64,000 nt of DNA from DASUPK01 sp963728875 (GCA_963728875.1 CAVSLJ010000001.1:62001-126000); one strand, 5' to 3'. Positions 33,975 to 42,732 are shown, numbered from the stretch's first letter. The notes: generated from the sequence alone by a model not told the origin. Numbers and translations: made by a program.

Positions 33975-35804
33975 CTACCAGCCCCCGCCACCACCGCCAC
34001 CACCGCCGCCGCCCCCGCCGCCGCTGAAGCCGCCGCCCCCTCCGCCGGAGGATGACTCGGGTGCGACCTGCGAGGAGAACCCGGAGCTGAAGTCATTGCC
34101 GCTGAACGAGGAGCCGACGTACGCCCCCGTCAGGTAGCCGTTCGCCCATGAGCCGTCCGAGCTCTGCAGCACCGGCTCGGGGATGCGCCCCGACTTGATC
34201 ATCCGGTCGGCGGTGCCGAAGGCGACGCCGTAGATCAGGATCCGCTTCCAGAGCTTGAGCGTGGCGGGCGGGTCGTCGTCGAGCCGCGGGAAGTCGTCGG
34301 TCCAGTGGGCGAAGGACTCCCACGCCGCCGAGCGCTGGCGGTACTCCGGCGCGAGGCGCTTTAGGCGCCGGGCCGGCCAGAACGCGACGATCGCGACGCC
34401 CACCGCCCCGATCGCCGCCGTCACGAACCAGTGGTTTTCGACGTTGTTCTGGATCAGGCAGATCGCTCCGACCAGGACGCCGCCGATCACCGCGACGAGA
34501 ATGCTGAGCGGGTTCAGGTTCCGGTCCCACACCAGCTGTCCCCAATCCGCCTTGTTCAGTGAGTTGGTCATGTTCTCCCAGCGAGCACGCCAGGTGGCGC
34601 TGTGCTCCGGAATCCGATCCTTCATCTCGCTCATCGGCACCGATTCGTCACCGACCAGCTCGTCGAAGAAGGTCAGCGTGTCCTGCTCCCAGGTCTCCAG
34701 CTTCGCCTTCGGCCGCTGCTTGGACACCGCGATCGCGAGATCGAGCTTCTCGTCATCCGTGGTGACGTTCTTGGTGTCGTAGTAGCCGCGCTCCACCAGG
34801 TCGAGCAGAGTCGCGAGCACCGTGTTGTTCGAGTCCTCGCCCTCGTTGGCAAGGCCGTACGCCAGGGCCGGACTCGCGTCATCCGGAGGCTCGGGCGAGT
34901 ACTTCGACGTGGAGGTCGGGTGCTCCCGCGTCAGCCAGAGCATGACCGCCAGGATCAGCAGCAGGAGGGCCGTGATCAGTGCGGCGAGCAGCTCGGCGTG
35001 GTGGGCGACGAAGCGCTTGGTCTTGTTCCAGGGCGAGTTGAAGTCGTCCGTCAGGTCCTGCTCCTCGGCGAGAATCGCGGGCAGCCCATTGCCGCTGTGA
35101 ACGCCCGCGGCACTGACGTCCTGCGCCTTGGTCCGGGGGATCGTCACCCGCAGCTCGACGAACTGATGCGCGGGGATATGGGAGGCCTCGAGCGTCGCCT
35201 CGCCGTCCCCGCGCACGGTCGCTCCCTCAACGTCGCGCGGATGGCCCCAGACCCGGTAGAGCGGGTTGCTGGGATCGAGCGCCGGGTTCTTCAGGTTCGC
35301 GGTCAGGTGATCGAGGCTGAAGTCCCACTGGTCGCCCCAGACCTTCCAGTAGACGTCGATGACATCGTCGAAGGCGCGCACGTGTGCCCGGGCCGCGACG
35401 CGGTAGATGACCGTGAACGTCCGCTGTTCGTCGCTGGCCACCGGGTGCCAGACGATCCGCACCCCGTTCTGCTCCGGGATCGTGGTGACGCCGAACGTGC
35501 CGCGAACGTCCTGGCAGCCGTAGGTGGTGCATCCCCCCGGCCGGTAGACCTGGTTCCCCTCCCGGACGATGATGCTGTTCGGGTCGATCGTCTCCCCGCC
35601 GGTCAGCGGGATGTCGCGATAGGTGGCGTTGTAGCTGCCGTCATAGTCGACCGTGAGGCGCTCGGCCACGACCAGGCTCGCGTCATTGGCGAGGCGAAGG
35701 CTGACGTCCGCGTCCGTGACCTTCAGGCTGCGCGCCTGGGCGGCCGCGGGCAGGGCCAGCGCCGCAGCGAGCACCGCGACAACGAAGAGCAGGCGCCGGC
35801 GCAT
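33975..35804 (-). CDS. DUF2207 membrane protein with glycine-rich tail
   Basis: A 609-residue protein. A signal peptide (RLLFVVAVLAAALALPAAAQ) precedes an extracellular beta domain with ERLTVDYDGSYNATYRDIPL. One membrane helix follows (LLAALITALLLLILAVMLWL, about residue 280), then a cytoplasmic region and two more helices (LSILVAVIGGVLVGAICLI, WFVTAAIGAVGVAIVAFW). The tail has SGGGGGGFSGG then an uninterrupted run of glycines ending GW. DUF2207 proteins of this layout pair with LemA proteins, and the next gene upstream is LemA (eight bases away). The molecular role is unknown; envelope stress or protein export is suspected for the pair. Confidence 0.8.
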   Translation of the reverse strand: MRRRLLFVVAVLAAALALPAAAQARSLKVTDADVSLRLANDASLVVAERLTVDYDGSYNATYRDIPLTGGETIDPNSIIVREGNQVYRPGGCTTYGCQDVRGTFGVTTIPEQNGVRIVWHPVASDEQRTFTVIYRVAARAHVRAFDDVIDVYWKVWGDQWDFSLDHLTANLKNPALDPSNPLYRVWGHPRDVEGATVRGDGEATLEASHIPAHQFVELRVTIPRTKAQDVSAAGVHSGNGLPAILAEEQDLTDDFNSPWNKTKRFVAHHAELLAALITALLLLILAVMLWLTREHPTSTSKYSPEPPDDASPALAYGLANEGEDSNNTVLATLLDLVERGYYDTKNVTTDDEKLDLAIAVSKQRPKAKLETWEQDTLTFFDELVGDESVPMSEMKDRIPEHSATWRARWENMTNSLNKADWGQLVWDRNLNPLSILVAVIGGVLVGAICLIQNNVENHWFVTAAIGAVGVAIVAFWPARRLKRLAPEYRQRSAAWESFAHWTDDFPRLDDDPPATLKLWKRILIYGVAFGTADRMIKSGRIPEPVLQSSDGSWANGYLTGAYVGSSFSGNDFSSGFSSQVAPESSSGGGGGGFSGGGGGGGGGGGGGGW

Positions 35805-35812
35805 CGCGGGGT

Positions 35813-36409
35813 TCAGCTCTTGGGCTTCTCCGCCGCTGCCCCCGTCGCCCCGTCCTCCGAGAAGCTGACCTCGGGCGTCGCCTCCGCCTCCTTCGGCGCG
35901 TCGAAGAACTGGCGCGGCTCGAAGTGGAAGGCGTTCGCGATCAGCACCGCCGGGAAGACCTGGATCCCGGTGTTGTAGGTCTGGACCGTGTCGTTGTAGA
36001 CGCGGCGGGTGATCTGGATCTGATCCTCGGTCTCGGAGAGCTGCTGCTGGAGCTGCTGGAAGTTCTCGGTCGCCCGCAGCTGCGGATACTGCTCGGCGAC
36101 CACCATCAGCCTCCCCAAGGCGGCGGTGAGCGCGTCCTCGGCGACCGCCTGCGTGCCGGGCGCCTTGGCGGCCACCGCGCCGCTGCGGGCCTTGGTGACG
36201 TCCTCGAAGGTCGACTGCTCGTGCTTGGCGTAGCCCTTCACCGACTCCACCAGGTTCGGGATCAGGTCGTGCCGGCGCTGGAGCGCGGCCTCGATCTGAG
36301 CCCAGCTGTTGTCGACCGCATTGCGGCGGGAGATCGTCCGGTTGTAGATGAACAGGGCGACCAGGAAAAGCAGGACGACAATCCCGATGATGATCAGGAC
36401 GAGAGCCAA
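35813..36409 (-). CDS. LemA-family protein
   Basis: A 198-residue protein: one N-terminal membrane helix (LVLIIIGIVVLLFLVALFIY), then the LemA hallmark NRTISRRNAVDNSWAQIEAA with LQRRHDLIPNLVESVKGYAK. A long helical bundle follows, with YPQLRATENFQQLQQQLSET and the ITRRVYNDTVQTYNTGIQ segment. The C-terminal 30 residues are acidic and variable. It is the first gene of a two-gene operon with DUF2207. LemA proteins are widespread membrane proteins with no settled function. Confidence 0.85.
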   Translation of the reverse strand: MALVLIIIGIVVLLFLVALFIYNRTISRRNAVDNSWAQIEAALQRRHDLIPNLVESVKGYAKHEQSTFEDVTKARSGAVAAKAPGTQAVAEDALTAALGRLMVVAEQYPQLRATENFQQLQQQLSETEDQIQITRRVYNDTVQTYNTGIQVFPAVLIANAFHFEPRQFFDAPKEAEATPEVSFSEDGATGAAAEKPKS

Positions 36410-36433
36410 GGGACGGTCACGTTATCGGTTGAC

Positions 36434-36518
36434 GGCTTCGCCATCAGGCGCTGACCCACTGCGGCCGCCCATCACAAGTCGCTTCGGGCTTCGCCCTCCG
36501 CTCCAAAGTGGCGCGGCC
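36434..36518. repeat. Intergenic repeat copy 3
   Basis: It starts GACGGCTTCGCCATCAGG, and its second half is nearly identical to copy 2. The final hairpin is imperfect (CGCTCC-AAAGT-GGCGCG). It lies between divergent lemA and Rieske genes, so it may carry promoter function here. Confidence 0.75.
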
Positions 36519-36558
36519 TTGGGGTCAGCTAAAATCCGACTTCACGGGTAGGAATAAA

Positions 36559-36891
36559 GTGACTGAAGGCACGAAACAACAGATCGACGTCTGCGCCGCG
36601 AGCGAGCTGCCGAGCGGGGAGATGAAGCTGATCGACGCGCCCGACGGCGCCAAGATCGGCGTCTTCAACTGCGATGGCACGCTCTACGCGATCGAGGATC
36701 GCTGCTCACATGACGACGGCCCCCTCGCCGAGGGCCCGTTCGACGCGGACGCCTGTACCGTGGAGTGCCCACGCCACGGGTCCTTGTTCGACCTCACGTC
36801 CGGTCGTCCCAAGACCCTCCCCGCCTACCAACCGGTCACCACCTACCCGGTCACGATCGAGGACGACACAGTCAAGCTGGAGGTTTTCTGA
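36559..36891 (+). CDS. Rieske [2Fe-2S] ferredoxin-like protein
   Basis: A 110-residue protein. The two cluster-binding boxes are DRCSHDDGPLAEG (C-x-H) and ECPRHGSLFDLTSG (C-x-x-H), with GRPKTLPAYQPV after them. Its small size, without a membrane anchor, fits NirD/BphF-type or SUF-associated Rieske proteins. I chose the GTG at 36559 behind AGGAATAAA; the longer frame from 36508 has no ribosome site. sufB follows immediately with no gap. A role as electron donor in cluster assembly, or as a client, is likely by context. Confidence 0.85.
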   Translation: MTEGTKQQIDVCAASELPSGEMKLIDAPDGAKIGVFNCDGTLYAIEDRCSHDDGPLAEGPFDADACTVECPRHGSLFDLTSGRPKTLPAYQPVTTYPVTIEDDTVKLEVF

Positions 36892-38337
36892 ATGGCCACC
36901 CCCGAGACCGCTGCCCCACGCCCCGCCGAAGAGCGCGAGCTCGCCGGCATCAACGCCGACTACAAGGAGAAGTTCGGCTTCCACGACTCGGAGACCGGCT
37001 ACGCCTACAAGGCCCCGAAGGGGCTCTCCCGTGAGATCGTCGAGTCGATCTCCGAGTACAAGGACGAGCCGGGGTGGATGCGCGACTTCCGGATCAAGGC
37101 CTATGAGCACTTCGAGTCCCGCCCGACCCCGCAGTGGGGCGGCAACCTGAACCAGATCGACTTCGACGACATCCACTACTTCGTCCGCGCCTCGGAGAAG
37201 AACAGCCGCGACTGGTCCGAGGTCCCCGAGGACATCAAGAACACCTTCGACCGCCTGGGGATCCCTGAAGCCGAGCGCAAGTTCCTGTCCGGCGTCGGCG
37301 CCCAGTACGAGTCCGAGGTCGTCTACCACCAGGTGAACGAGAAGCTCGAGGAGCAGGGCGTGATCTTCACCGACATGGACACCGCCCTCCGCGAGCACGA
37401 GGACCTCGTCCGCGAGTACTGGGCGACGATCATCCCGCCCAACGACAACAAGCTCGCCGCGCTCAACTCGGCCGTCTGGTCGGGTGGCTCCTTCGTCTAC
37501 GTCCCGGCCGGCGTCTCGGTCGCGATGCCGCTGCAGGCCTACTTCCGGATCAACACGGAGAACATGGGCCAGTTCGAGCGGACGCTGATCATCGCCGAGG
37601 AGGGCTCGGACGTCCACTACATCGAGGGCTGCACGGCGCCGGTCTACTCGACCGACTCGCTGCACTCGGCCGTGGTCGAGATCATCGCCAAGCCGAAGGC
37701 ACGGGTCCGCTACACGACCGTCCAGAACTGGTCGCAGAACGTCTACAACCTCGTCACGAAGCGGGCGGTCGCCCACGAGGACGCGACGATGGAGTGGGTC
37801 GACTGCAACCTCGGCTCGAAGCTGACCATGAAGTACCCGTCGATCTACCTGCTCGGCGAGCGGGCCCACGGCGAGATCCTCTCGATCGCCTTCGCGGGCG
37901 AGGGCCAGCACCAGGACGCCGGAGGCAAGATCATCCACGCGGCCCCGAAGACGACCAGCTCGATCTTCTCCAAGTCCATCTCCAAGGACAGGGGGCGCAC
38001 GAGTTACCGCGGTCTCCTCGAGATCGCCAAGGGCGCCAGCGAGTCGAGGTCGAAGGTCGTCTGCGACGCGCTCCTGCTCGACGAGGAGTCGCGCTCGGAC
38101 ACCTACCCGACGATCCGGATCGGCGAGGACGACGTCGACGTCGGCCACGAGGCGACCGTCTCGAAGGTCGGCGAGGAGCAGATCTTCTACCTCCAGTCCC
38201 GCGGGCTGGACGAGGAGGAGGCCTCCAAGATGATCGTCAACGGCTTCATCGAGCCGATCACCAAGGAGCTCCCGATGGAGTACGCGGTCGAGCTGAACCG
38301 CCTGATCGAGCTGCAGATGGAGGGTTCGATTGGCTGA
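36892..38337 (+). CDS. sufB: SufB, Fe-S scaffold subunit
   Basis: A 481-residue protein. KEKFGFHDSETGYAYKAPKG opens it. Blocks VPAGVSVAMPLQAYFRIN, SDVHYIEGCTAPVYS, QNWSQNVYNLVTKR and SIYLLGERAHGEILSIAFAG are SufB signatures, and the C-terminal FYLQSRGLDEEEASKMIVNG is shared by SufB and SufD. It is the scaffold on which clusters form, with SufC and SufD. The last codons overlap sufD by eight bases. Confidence 0.93.
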   Translation: MATPETAAPRPAEERELAGINADYKEKFGFHDSETGYAYKAPKGLSREIVESISEYKDEPGWMRDFRIKAYEHFESRPTPQWGGNLNQIDFDDIHYFVRASEKNSRDWSEVPEDIKNTFDRLGIPEAERKFLSGVGAQYESEVVYHQVNEKLEEQGVIFTDMDTALREHEDLVREYWATIIPPNDNKLAALNSAVWSGGSFVYVPAGVSVAMPLQAYFRINTENMGQFERTLIIAEEGSDVHYIEGCTAPVYSTDSLHSAVVEIIAKPKARVRYTTVQNWSQNVYNLVTKRAVAHEDATMEWVDCNLGSKLTMKYPSIYLLGERAHGEILSIAFAGEGQHQDAGGKIIHAAPKTTSSIFSKSISKDRGRTSYRGLLEIAKGASESRSKVVCDALLLDEESRSDTYPTIRIGEDDVDVGHEATVSKVGEEQIFYLQSRGLDEEEASKMIVNGFIEPITKELPMEYAVELNRLIELQMEGSIG

Positions 38338-39571
38338 CGCCGGCGCGGCACCGCCGCTGCCGACGCAGAAGACGCGCGGCTGGGAGTTCACGGACCTCTC
38401 CGGGCTCGACCTGGACGCCTACGCGCCCGCCACCGGCGGAGACGCCGAGGCCCGCTCCAGAGCGGACGGGGTTCTCAACCCGCCGGAGGGCGCCGATCAC
38501 GTTGTCGTCCAGGTGGATGGCGCGACCGTCGACGGGGCTTCGGTCGACGTCGAGGGCGACGGTCGCCCGCACGAGCCCCTGGTCGCCTCGCTGGACAGCT
38601 CCCTCGAGCGCTTCCCCCACCTCCGCGAGATGCTCGGCGCGCTGGCGCCGGGGGACGATCCGTTCGTCGCGCGCAACGACGCAGCCTGGCGGGGCGGGGC
38701 GCTCGTCTACGTGCCGCGGGGCAAGCGCCTCGAGGCGCCGGCCCTGATCGCCGCCGTCCAGGACGCCGAGGCGACGGCCGTGTCCTTCCGCACGCTGATC
38801 GTCGTCGAGGAGGGCGCCGAGGCGGAGGTATGGGAGCAATGGCTCTCCACCGACTCCAATCCGGATTCGGTCTTCAACACCGTGACCGAGATCTGGGTGG
38901 GCCCCGGCGCCAACCTGCGCTACGTCACCGCACAGGGCCTGAGCGAGCGCGGGTGGGTCTTCGGCACGCAGCGTGCCGAGGTGGAGCGCGACGCGAACTT
39001 CGACTGGGTGGCGCTGGGCTTCGGCTCGGCGCGCGGCAAGGTCCGGATGGAGACGAGGCTGGCCGGCCAGGGCTCGAGCGCCCGCGTCACCGGCGCCTAC
39101 GCGGGCAACGGGACCCAGCATCTCGACTTCGACACGACGCAGGAGCACGCTGCCGAGAACACCACCTCCGACCTCGCCTTCCGCGGTGTCCTGGAGGAGT
39201 CGGCGACGGCGGTGTGGCGAGGCATGATCCGCGTCGACCCCGGCGCCCAGCAGACCGACGCCTTCCAGGAGAGCCGCAACCTGCTGCTCTCGAAGTCGGC
39301 TCACGCCGACGCCATTCCGGGCCTCGAGATCGAGGCCAACGACGTGCGCTGCACCCACGCCGCGGCGGTCGCACAGATCGACGCCGAGCAGCTCCACTAC
39401 CTGCGCTCCCACGGCCTCCCGGACGAGCAGGCCAAGCGCCTGATCATCGAGGGCTTCCTCGAAGCGCTGGTGGAGCGCCTCGAGGAGGGACCCGTCAGGG
39501 CCGCCGTCTCGGTCGCCCTGGAGCGGCGACTCGGCGAGATCCTGGGCGAGCGCCAGGTCCAGCCCGCCTAG
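38330..39571 (+). CDS. sufD: SufD, Fe-S scaffold subunit
   Basis: 413 residues, starting with TTG inside the sufB end (TTGGCTGA, coupled). Early GWEFTDLSGLDLDAY, then WRGGALVYVPRGKRLEAPAL, GNGTQHLDFDTTQEHAAENT and LSKSAHADAIPGLEIEANDV with CTHAAAVAQIDAEQLHYLRS identify SufD. The CTH histidine region matches the SufD part of the proposed cluster site. It forms the heterodimer with SufB. The first gene cluster (sufC-sufS-sufU) must be co-expressed for function. Confidence 0.92.
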   Translation: MADAGAAPPLPTQKTRGWEFTDLSGLDLDAYAPATGGDAEARSRADGVLNPPEGADHVVVQVDGATVDGASVDVEGDGRPHEPLVASLDSSLERFPHLREMLGALAPGDDPFVARNDAAWRGGALVYVPRGKRLEAPALIAAVQDAEATAVSFRTLIVVEEGAEAEVWEQWLSTDSNPDSVFNTVTEIWVGPGANLRYVTAQGLSERGWVFGTQRAEVERDANFDWVALGFGSARGKVRMETRLAGQGSSARVTGAYAGNGTQHLDFDTTQEHAAENTTSDLAFRGVLEESATAVWRGMIRVDPGAQQTDAFQESRNLLLSKSAHADAIPGLEIEANDVRCTHAAAVAQIDAEQLHYLRSHGLPDEQAKRLIIEGFLEALVERLEEGPVRAAVSVALERRLGEILGERQVQPA

Positions 39572-39676
39572 GCGACATAACCGGTGAACACGCCTGCAGC
39601 GCGAATATTGCCGATGCGCGGGTCCTCTGAGATGCGTAGTTTCGGCTGGCTTTCCTCGACTTAGGGAGCTGGTCCG

Positions 39677-40615
39677 ATGGAGAAGCAGTTGGTCCCCAGG
39701 GAGGTCGCCCGGAACCCGGCAGAGAGGGTGCTCGAGCCGGCGAAGCGCCCGCGCGGCGTTCCCATCCCGGCCGGGCCACACGACTGGGGCTATTTCGGCC
39801 CCGACTCGATCAGCTGGCGTGTGCACTCGAACCCGGTCCTGCTCGTCGGCGGCCTGCGGGCTCTGATCATCCAGTCGCTCAACCCCCTGGCGATGGCGGG
39901 CATCGACCAGCACAGCGACTACCTGACCCGCCCACTGTCCCGCCTGCGGCGTACCGCCGAGTACGTGGCCACCGTCGTCTATGGCGACGGCGGGTCCGCC
40001 CGACGAGCGGCCGAGATGGTCCAGCGGCTCCATTCCCGGGTCCAGGGCATCGACCCCATCACCGGCTCCCCCTACAGCGCGGCGGACACCGAGACCAAGC
40101 TCTGGGTCCACTGCGTCGAGGTCCACTCCTTCCTGGCGGCCTACAGGGCCTACGGGGCACGGATGGACGATGCCGATCAGGACGCCTATCTGAGCGAGCA
40201 GGTCCGTGCGGCGGAGCTGATGGGGATCCCGGCGGAGCTGGTCCCCTCCTCGCGCGCGGCCTACCGAGACTTCTTCGAGTACATGCGCCCCGGCCTCTGC
40301 GTCAGCGAGGCGTCGCAGGACGCGATCCACCTGGTCATCGATCCGCCGAAGACCCGCGAGCTGCTGCCTCACCAGCTCTCTCTGCGGATGATGGCCTCGG
40401 CCGCCGTTGCGATCACACCTCGCTATATGCAGCGGATGGCCGGAATCGAGCGTTCACGAGTCATCAATGCAGGCGCGGGAGCGGGCACGCGGATCGCCGG
40501 AGTGGTCATGCGCGCGCGCATCTTCGACCGCTTGGGCGCCAGCCTCGTCGGCCGCCGTACGCTCAGCCTGCCGCGGGCCGCGAACGCCGCCACGAAGGCC
40601 CGCCAACCCGCCTAG
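39677..40615 (+). CDS. DUF2236 (MpaB-like) putative heme oxygenase
   Basis: A 312-residue protein: DWGYFGPDSISWRVHSNPVL at the N-terminus, GGLRALIIQSLNPLAMAGID, HSDYLTRPLSRLRRTAEYVA, and KLWVHCVEVHSFLAAYRAYG, which supplies the histidines conserved in the DUF2236/latex-clearing-protein group. Characterised relatives bind heme b and oxidise polyisoprene or the mycophenolic acid side chain; the substrate here is unknown. The C-terminal 60 residues are basic and variable. It starts 105 bases after sufD and may be separately transcribed. Confidence 0.75.
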   Translation: MEKQLVPREVARNPAERVLEPAKRPRGVPIPAGPHDWGYFGPDSISWRVHSNPVLLVGGLRALIIQSLNPLAMAGIDQHSDYLTRPLSRLRRTAEYVATVVYGDGGSARRAAEMVQRLHSRVQGIDPITGSPYSAADTETKLWVHCVEVHSFLAAYRAYGARMDDADQDAYLSEQVRAAELMGIPAELVPSSRAAYRDFFEYMRPGLCVSEASQDAIHLVIDPPKTRELLPHQLSLRMMASAAVAITPRYMQRMAGIERSRVINAGAGAGTRIAGVVMRARIFDRLGASLVGRRTLSLPRAANAATKARQPA

Positions 40616-40695
40616 AGAGACTTTTCGGCACTCGTCCGCAGGCGCGTCCGACGGCGCGGCCATGCTTTGCGTCGCCTGTGGCTGCAAATAAGATC

Positions 40696-40718
40696 GAATC
40701 TCATTATCATTACGATTC
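40696..40718. promoter_or_regulatory. Zur/Fur-like box ahead of the zinc operon
   Basis: GAATC-N13-GATTC with the AT-rich centre TCATTATCATTAC resembles the TCATTATC half-sites of Fur-family boxes. It lies 37 bases ahead of the first gene and overlaps a possible -10 box (TATCAT, 40705-40710). The operon it precedes ends with a Fur-family repressor, so zinc-dependent autorepression is expected. Confidence 0.65.
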
Positions 40719-40754
40719 CGTGCCGAGCGCACGGTGCAAGGAGAGGAATCACAA

Positions 40755-40958
40755 ATGGCTATCGAGTTCTACGACGTCAAGCTCAGAGAAAAGGTCCAGA
40801 TCCCGGAGTCCGAGGTCAAGAAGACGACCTACGAGCGCCAGGGCAAGGACGGCAAGACTCAGGTGCGTTACGCGTTCCGGGCCGTGAACCAGGGGACCAA
40901 GCTGACGAAGTTCGCCAGCAAGGAGGACTGGGACGCGCTCGACGCCCCGATCGAGTAG
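40755..40958 (+). CDS. Small cysteine-free protein, first gene of the zinc operon
   Basis: A 67-residue protein starting MAIEFYDVKLREKVQIPESE, with KKTTYERQGKDGKTQVRYAF and RAVNQGTKLTKFASKEDWDA. It is basic, probably beta-rich, and has no Cys and no His. I recognise no function. Two observations matter: it follows directly on the Zur-like box, and it lies 31 bases ahead of the transporter genes. It could be a zinc-independent stand-in for a zinc protein or an accessory factor; both are guesses. The ATG at 40755 has GGAGAGGAA ahead; an upstream in-frame ATG at 40734 overlaps the promoter. Confidence 0.8.
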   Translation: MAIEFYDVKLREKVQIPESEVKKTTYERQGKDGKTQVRYAFRAVNQGTKLTKFASKEDWDALDAPIE

Positions 40959-40989
40959 CCCATGAGAACGGCTCGAGGCGGATAGCGAG

Positions 40990-42732
40990 GTGCTCGAGCC
41001 GTTCCAGTTGCCCTTCGTCCAGAGGGGCCTGATCGAAGTCCTCGCACTCAGCGTCGGAGCGGGTGTCCTGGGCACCTGGATCGTGCTGCGTGGTCTGGCG
41101 TTCTTCTCGCATGCGGTGGGAACGGCGACCTTCCCCGGGCTGGTCCTGGCTGACGGGATCGGCTTCTCCGCGTCACTCGGGGCGTTCGGGGTGGCGGTCG
41201 CCTTCACCGCCTCCGTCTGGGGGCTGGGCCGCCGGCGGGGAACGGCATATGACAGCCTCACCGCGCTCGTCCTCGTCGGCGGCCTCGCGGTCGGCGTGAT
41301 CCTGGCGAGCGACGTCTACCAGTCGGGATCGAACGTCGAGCAGCTCCTCTTCGGCAGCCTGCTGCTCGTCGGCGGGGCCGATATCCGGCTGGCGATCGCG
41401 GCGGCGGTTGCGATCCTGGCCGGCAACGTCCTCTTCGGGAGCCGGTGGCTCGCGACCGGGTTCGACGAGGTCGGTGGACCGGCTTCCGGCGAGGGCTGGC
41501 TCGACGTCGTCCTGCTCGGCCTGATCGCCCTCGCGACCACCGCCGCGCTCAGCGTGATCGGGGCCCTGCTGGTGGCTGCATTGTTCGTGGCCCCCGCGGC
41601 GACGGTGCGGCTGTTCGCCGACCGGATGATGAGCTGGCAGATCGGCTCGGTGCTTCTCGCGGCGGCCGAAGGCACCGCGGGGCTCTGGCTTTCGGTGAAG
41701 ACCAACGCGCCGCCGGGCGCGACGATCGCCACGCTGAGTGGGGCCGTGTTCGGACTCGCCGCGATGGTCCGAGCGGCCGGTCCACGCAGGCTCGGCCTTG
41801 CCGGGGCCGCCGGACTGGCGGTTGCCCTGTTCGCCGCAGGATGCGGAAGCTCGGGATCGGACTCGGGGAAGGTGTCGGTGGTCGCCACCACGACCCAGAT
41901 CGGCGACTTCGCGCGCGAGGTGGGTGGCAACGCAGTGGACGTTCACCAGATCCTCTCCCCCAACACCGATCCCCACGACTACGAGCCGCGCCCCGACGAC
42001 GTCACCACGACAGCCGACGCCAAGATCGTCTTCACCAACGGCGACAACCTCGATGCCTGGATGGACAAGGTGGTCGATGACAGCGGCAGCGACGCGAAGG
42101 TGGTTGACCTCGGAGCCGGCGTTCCGGTGAAGCTGCCCGGCGAGTCGAGCGGACCTGAGGCCTCTCAATACGACCCCCACTGGTGGCACGATCCGCGGAA
42201 CGCCGAGGAGGCTGTGCGGCAGATCGCCGCCGAGCTCTCCGGGGTCGATCCGGCAAGCAAGGCTACGTTCGAGGCCAACGCCGCGGCCTACGAGGCGAAG
42301 CTGAAGCGCCTGGACACCGGCATCGCCCGCTGCATTGATGGTGTTCCCGCCGCCGACCGCAAGCTGGTCACGGATCACGACGCGTTCGGCTACCTCGCGG
42401 ACCGCTACGGCATCGACGTGGTTGGGGCCGTGATCCCCTCCCAGACCACCCAGGCCCAACCCAACGCGCAGGATCTCAGCGACCTTGTGGACCTCGTCAA
42501 GAGGGAAGGCGTGCAGGCAATCTTTCCGGAGAGCTCGCTGAGCCCGAAGCTCGCGGAGACGATCGCGTCCCAGACCGGGGGCAGCGCCGATTACACGCTG
42601 TACGGGGATACCCTCGGTCCAGGCGATTCAACCGGCGGCACCTACCTGCACATGGAGCAGGCGAATGCGGACCAGATGGTCCAGGGCTTCACCGGTGGCA
42701 TGCGGGGCTGTCAGGTGAACGGCATTGGCTGA
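40990..42732 (+). CDS. Zinc ABC transporter permease fused to substrate-binding lipoprotein (ZnuB-ZnuA)
   Basis: 580 residues from a GTG. Residues 1-265 are an ABC-3 permease with about seven or eight helices: LALSVGAGVLGTWIVLRGLA, FFSHAVGTATFPGLVLADG, and LSVIGALLVAALFVAPAATV. After RRLG comes a short hydrophobic stretch ending LFAAGC (C285), a lipobox, then GSSGSDSG. Residues 295-580 are a ZnuA-type binding protein, with histidines in NTDPHDYEPRPDD, YDPHWWHDPRNAEE and TDHDAFGYLADRYG. Zinc or manganese capture and membrane transport thus lie on one chain, unless signal peptidase II cuts it. There is no frame anomaly at the join. The end overlaps znuC by eight bases. Confidence 0.85.
   Translation: MLEPFQLPFVQRGLIEVLALSVGAGVLGTWIVLRGLAFFSHAVGTATFPGLVLADGIGFSASLGAFGVAVAFTASVWGLGRRRGTAYDSLTALVLVGGLAVGVILASDVYQSGSNVEQLLFGSLLLVGGADIRLAIAAAVAILAGNVLFGSRWLATGFDEVGGPASGEGWLDVVLLGLIALATTAALSVIGALLVAALFVAPAATVRLFADRMMSWQIGSVLLAAAEGTAGLWLSVKTNAPPGATIATLSGAVFGLAAMVRAAGPRRLGLAGAAGLAVALFAAGCGSSGSDSGKVSVVATTTQIGDFAREVGGNAVDVHQILSPNTDPHDYEPRPDDVTTTADAKIVFTNGDNLDAWMDKVVDDSGSDAKVVDLGAGVPVKLPGESSGPEASQYDPHWWHDPRNAEEAVRQIAAELSGVDPASKATFEANAAAYEAKLKRLDTGIARCIDGVPAADRKLVTDHDAFGYLADRYGIDVVGAVIPSQTTQAQPNAQDLSDLVDLVKREGVQAIFPESSLSPKLAETIASQTGGSADYTLYGDTLGPGDSTGGTYLHMEQANADQMVQGFTGGMRGCQVNGIG

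Noticed and set aside
36706..38391. 561-codon minus-strand frame opposite sufB
   Set aside because: Valine/leucine/aspartate-rich antisense shadow of a conserved gene.
38258..40372. 704-codon minus-strand frame opposite sufD and DUF2236
   Set aside because: Longest frame in the region, but an antisense shadow of two conserved genes.
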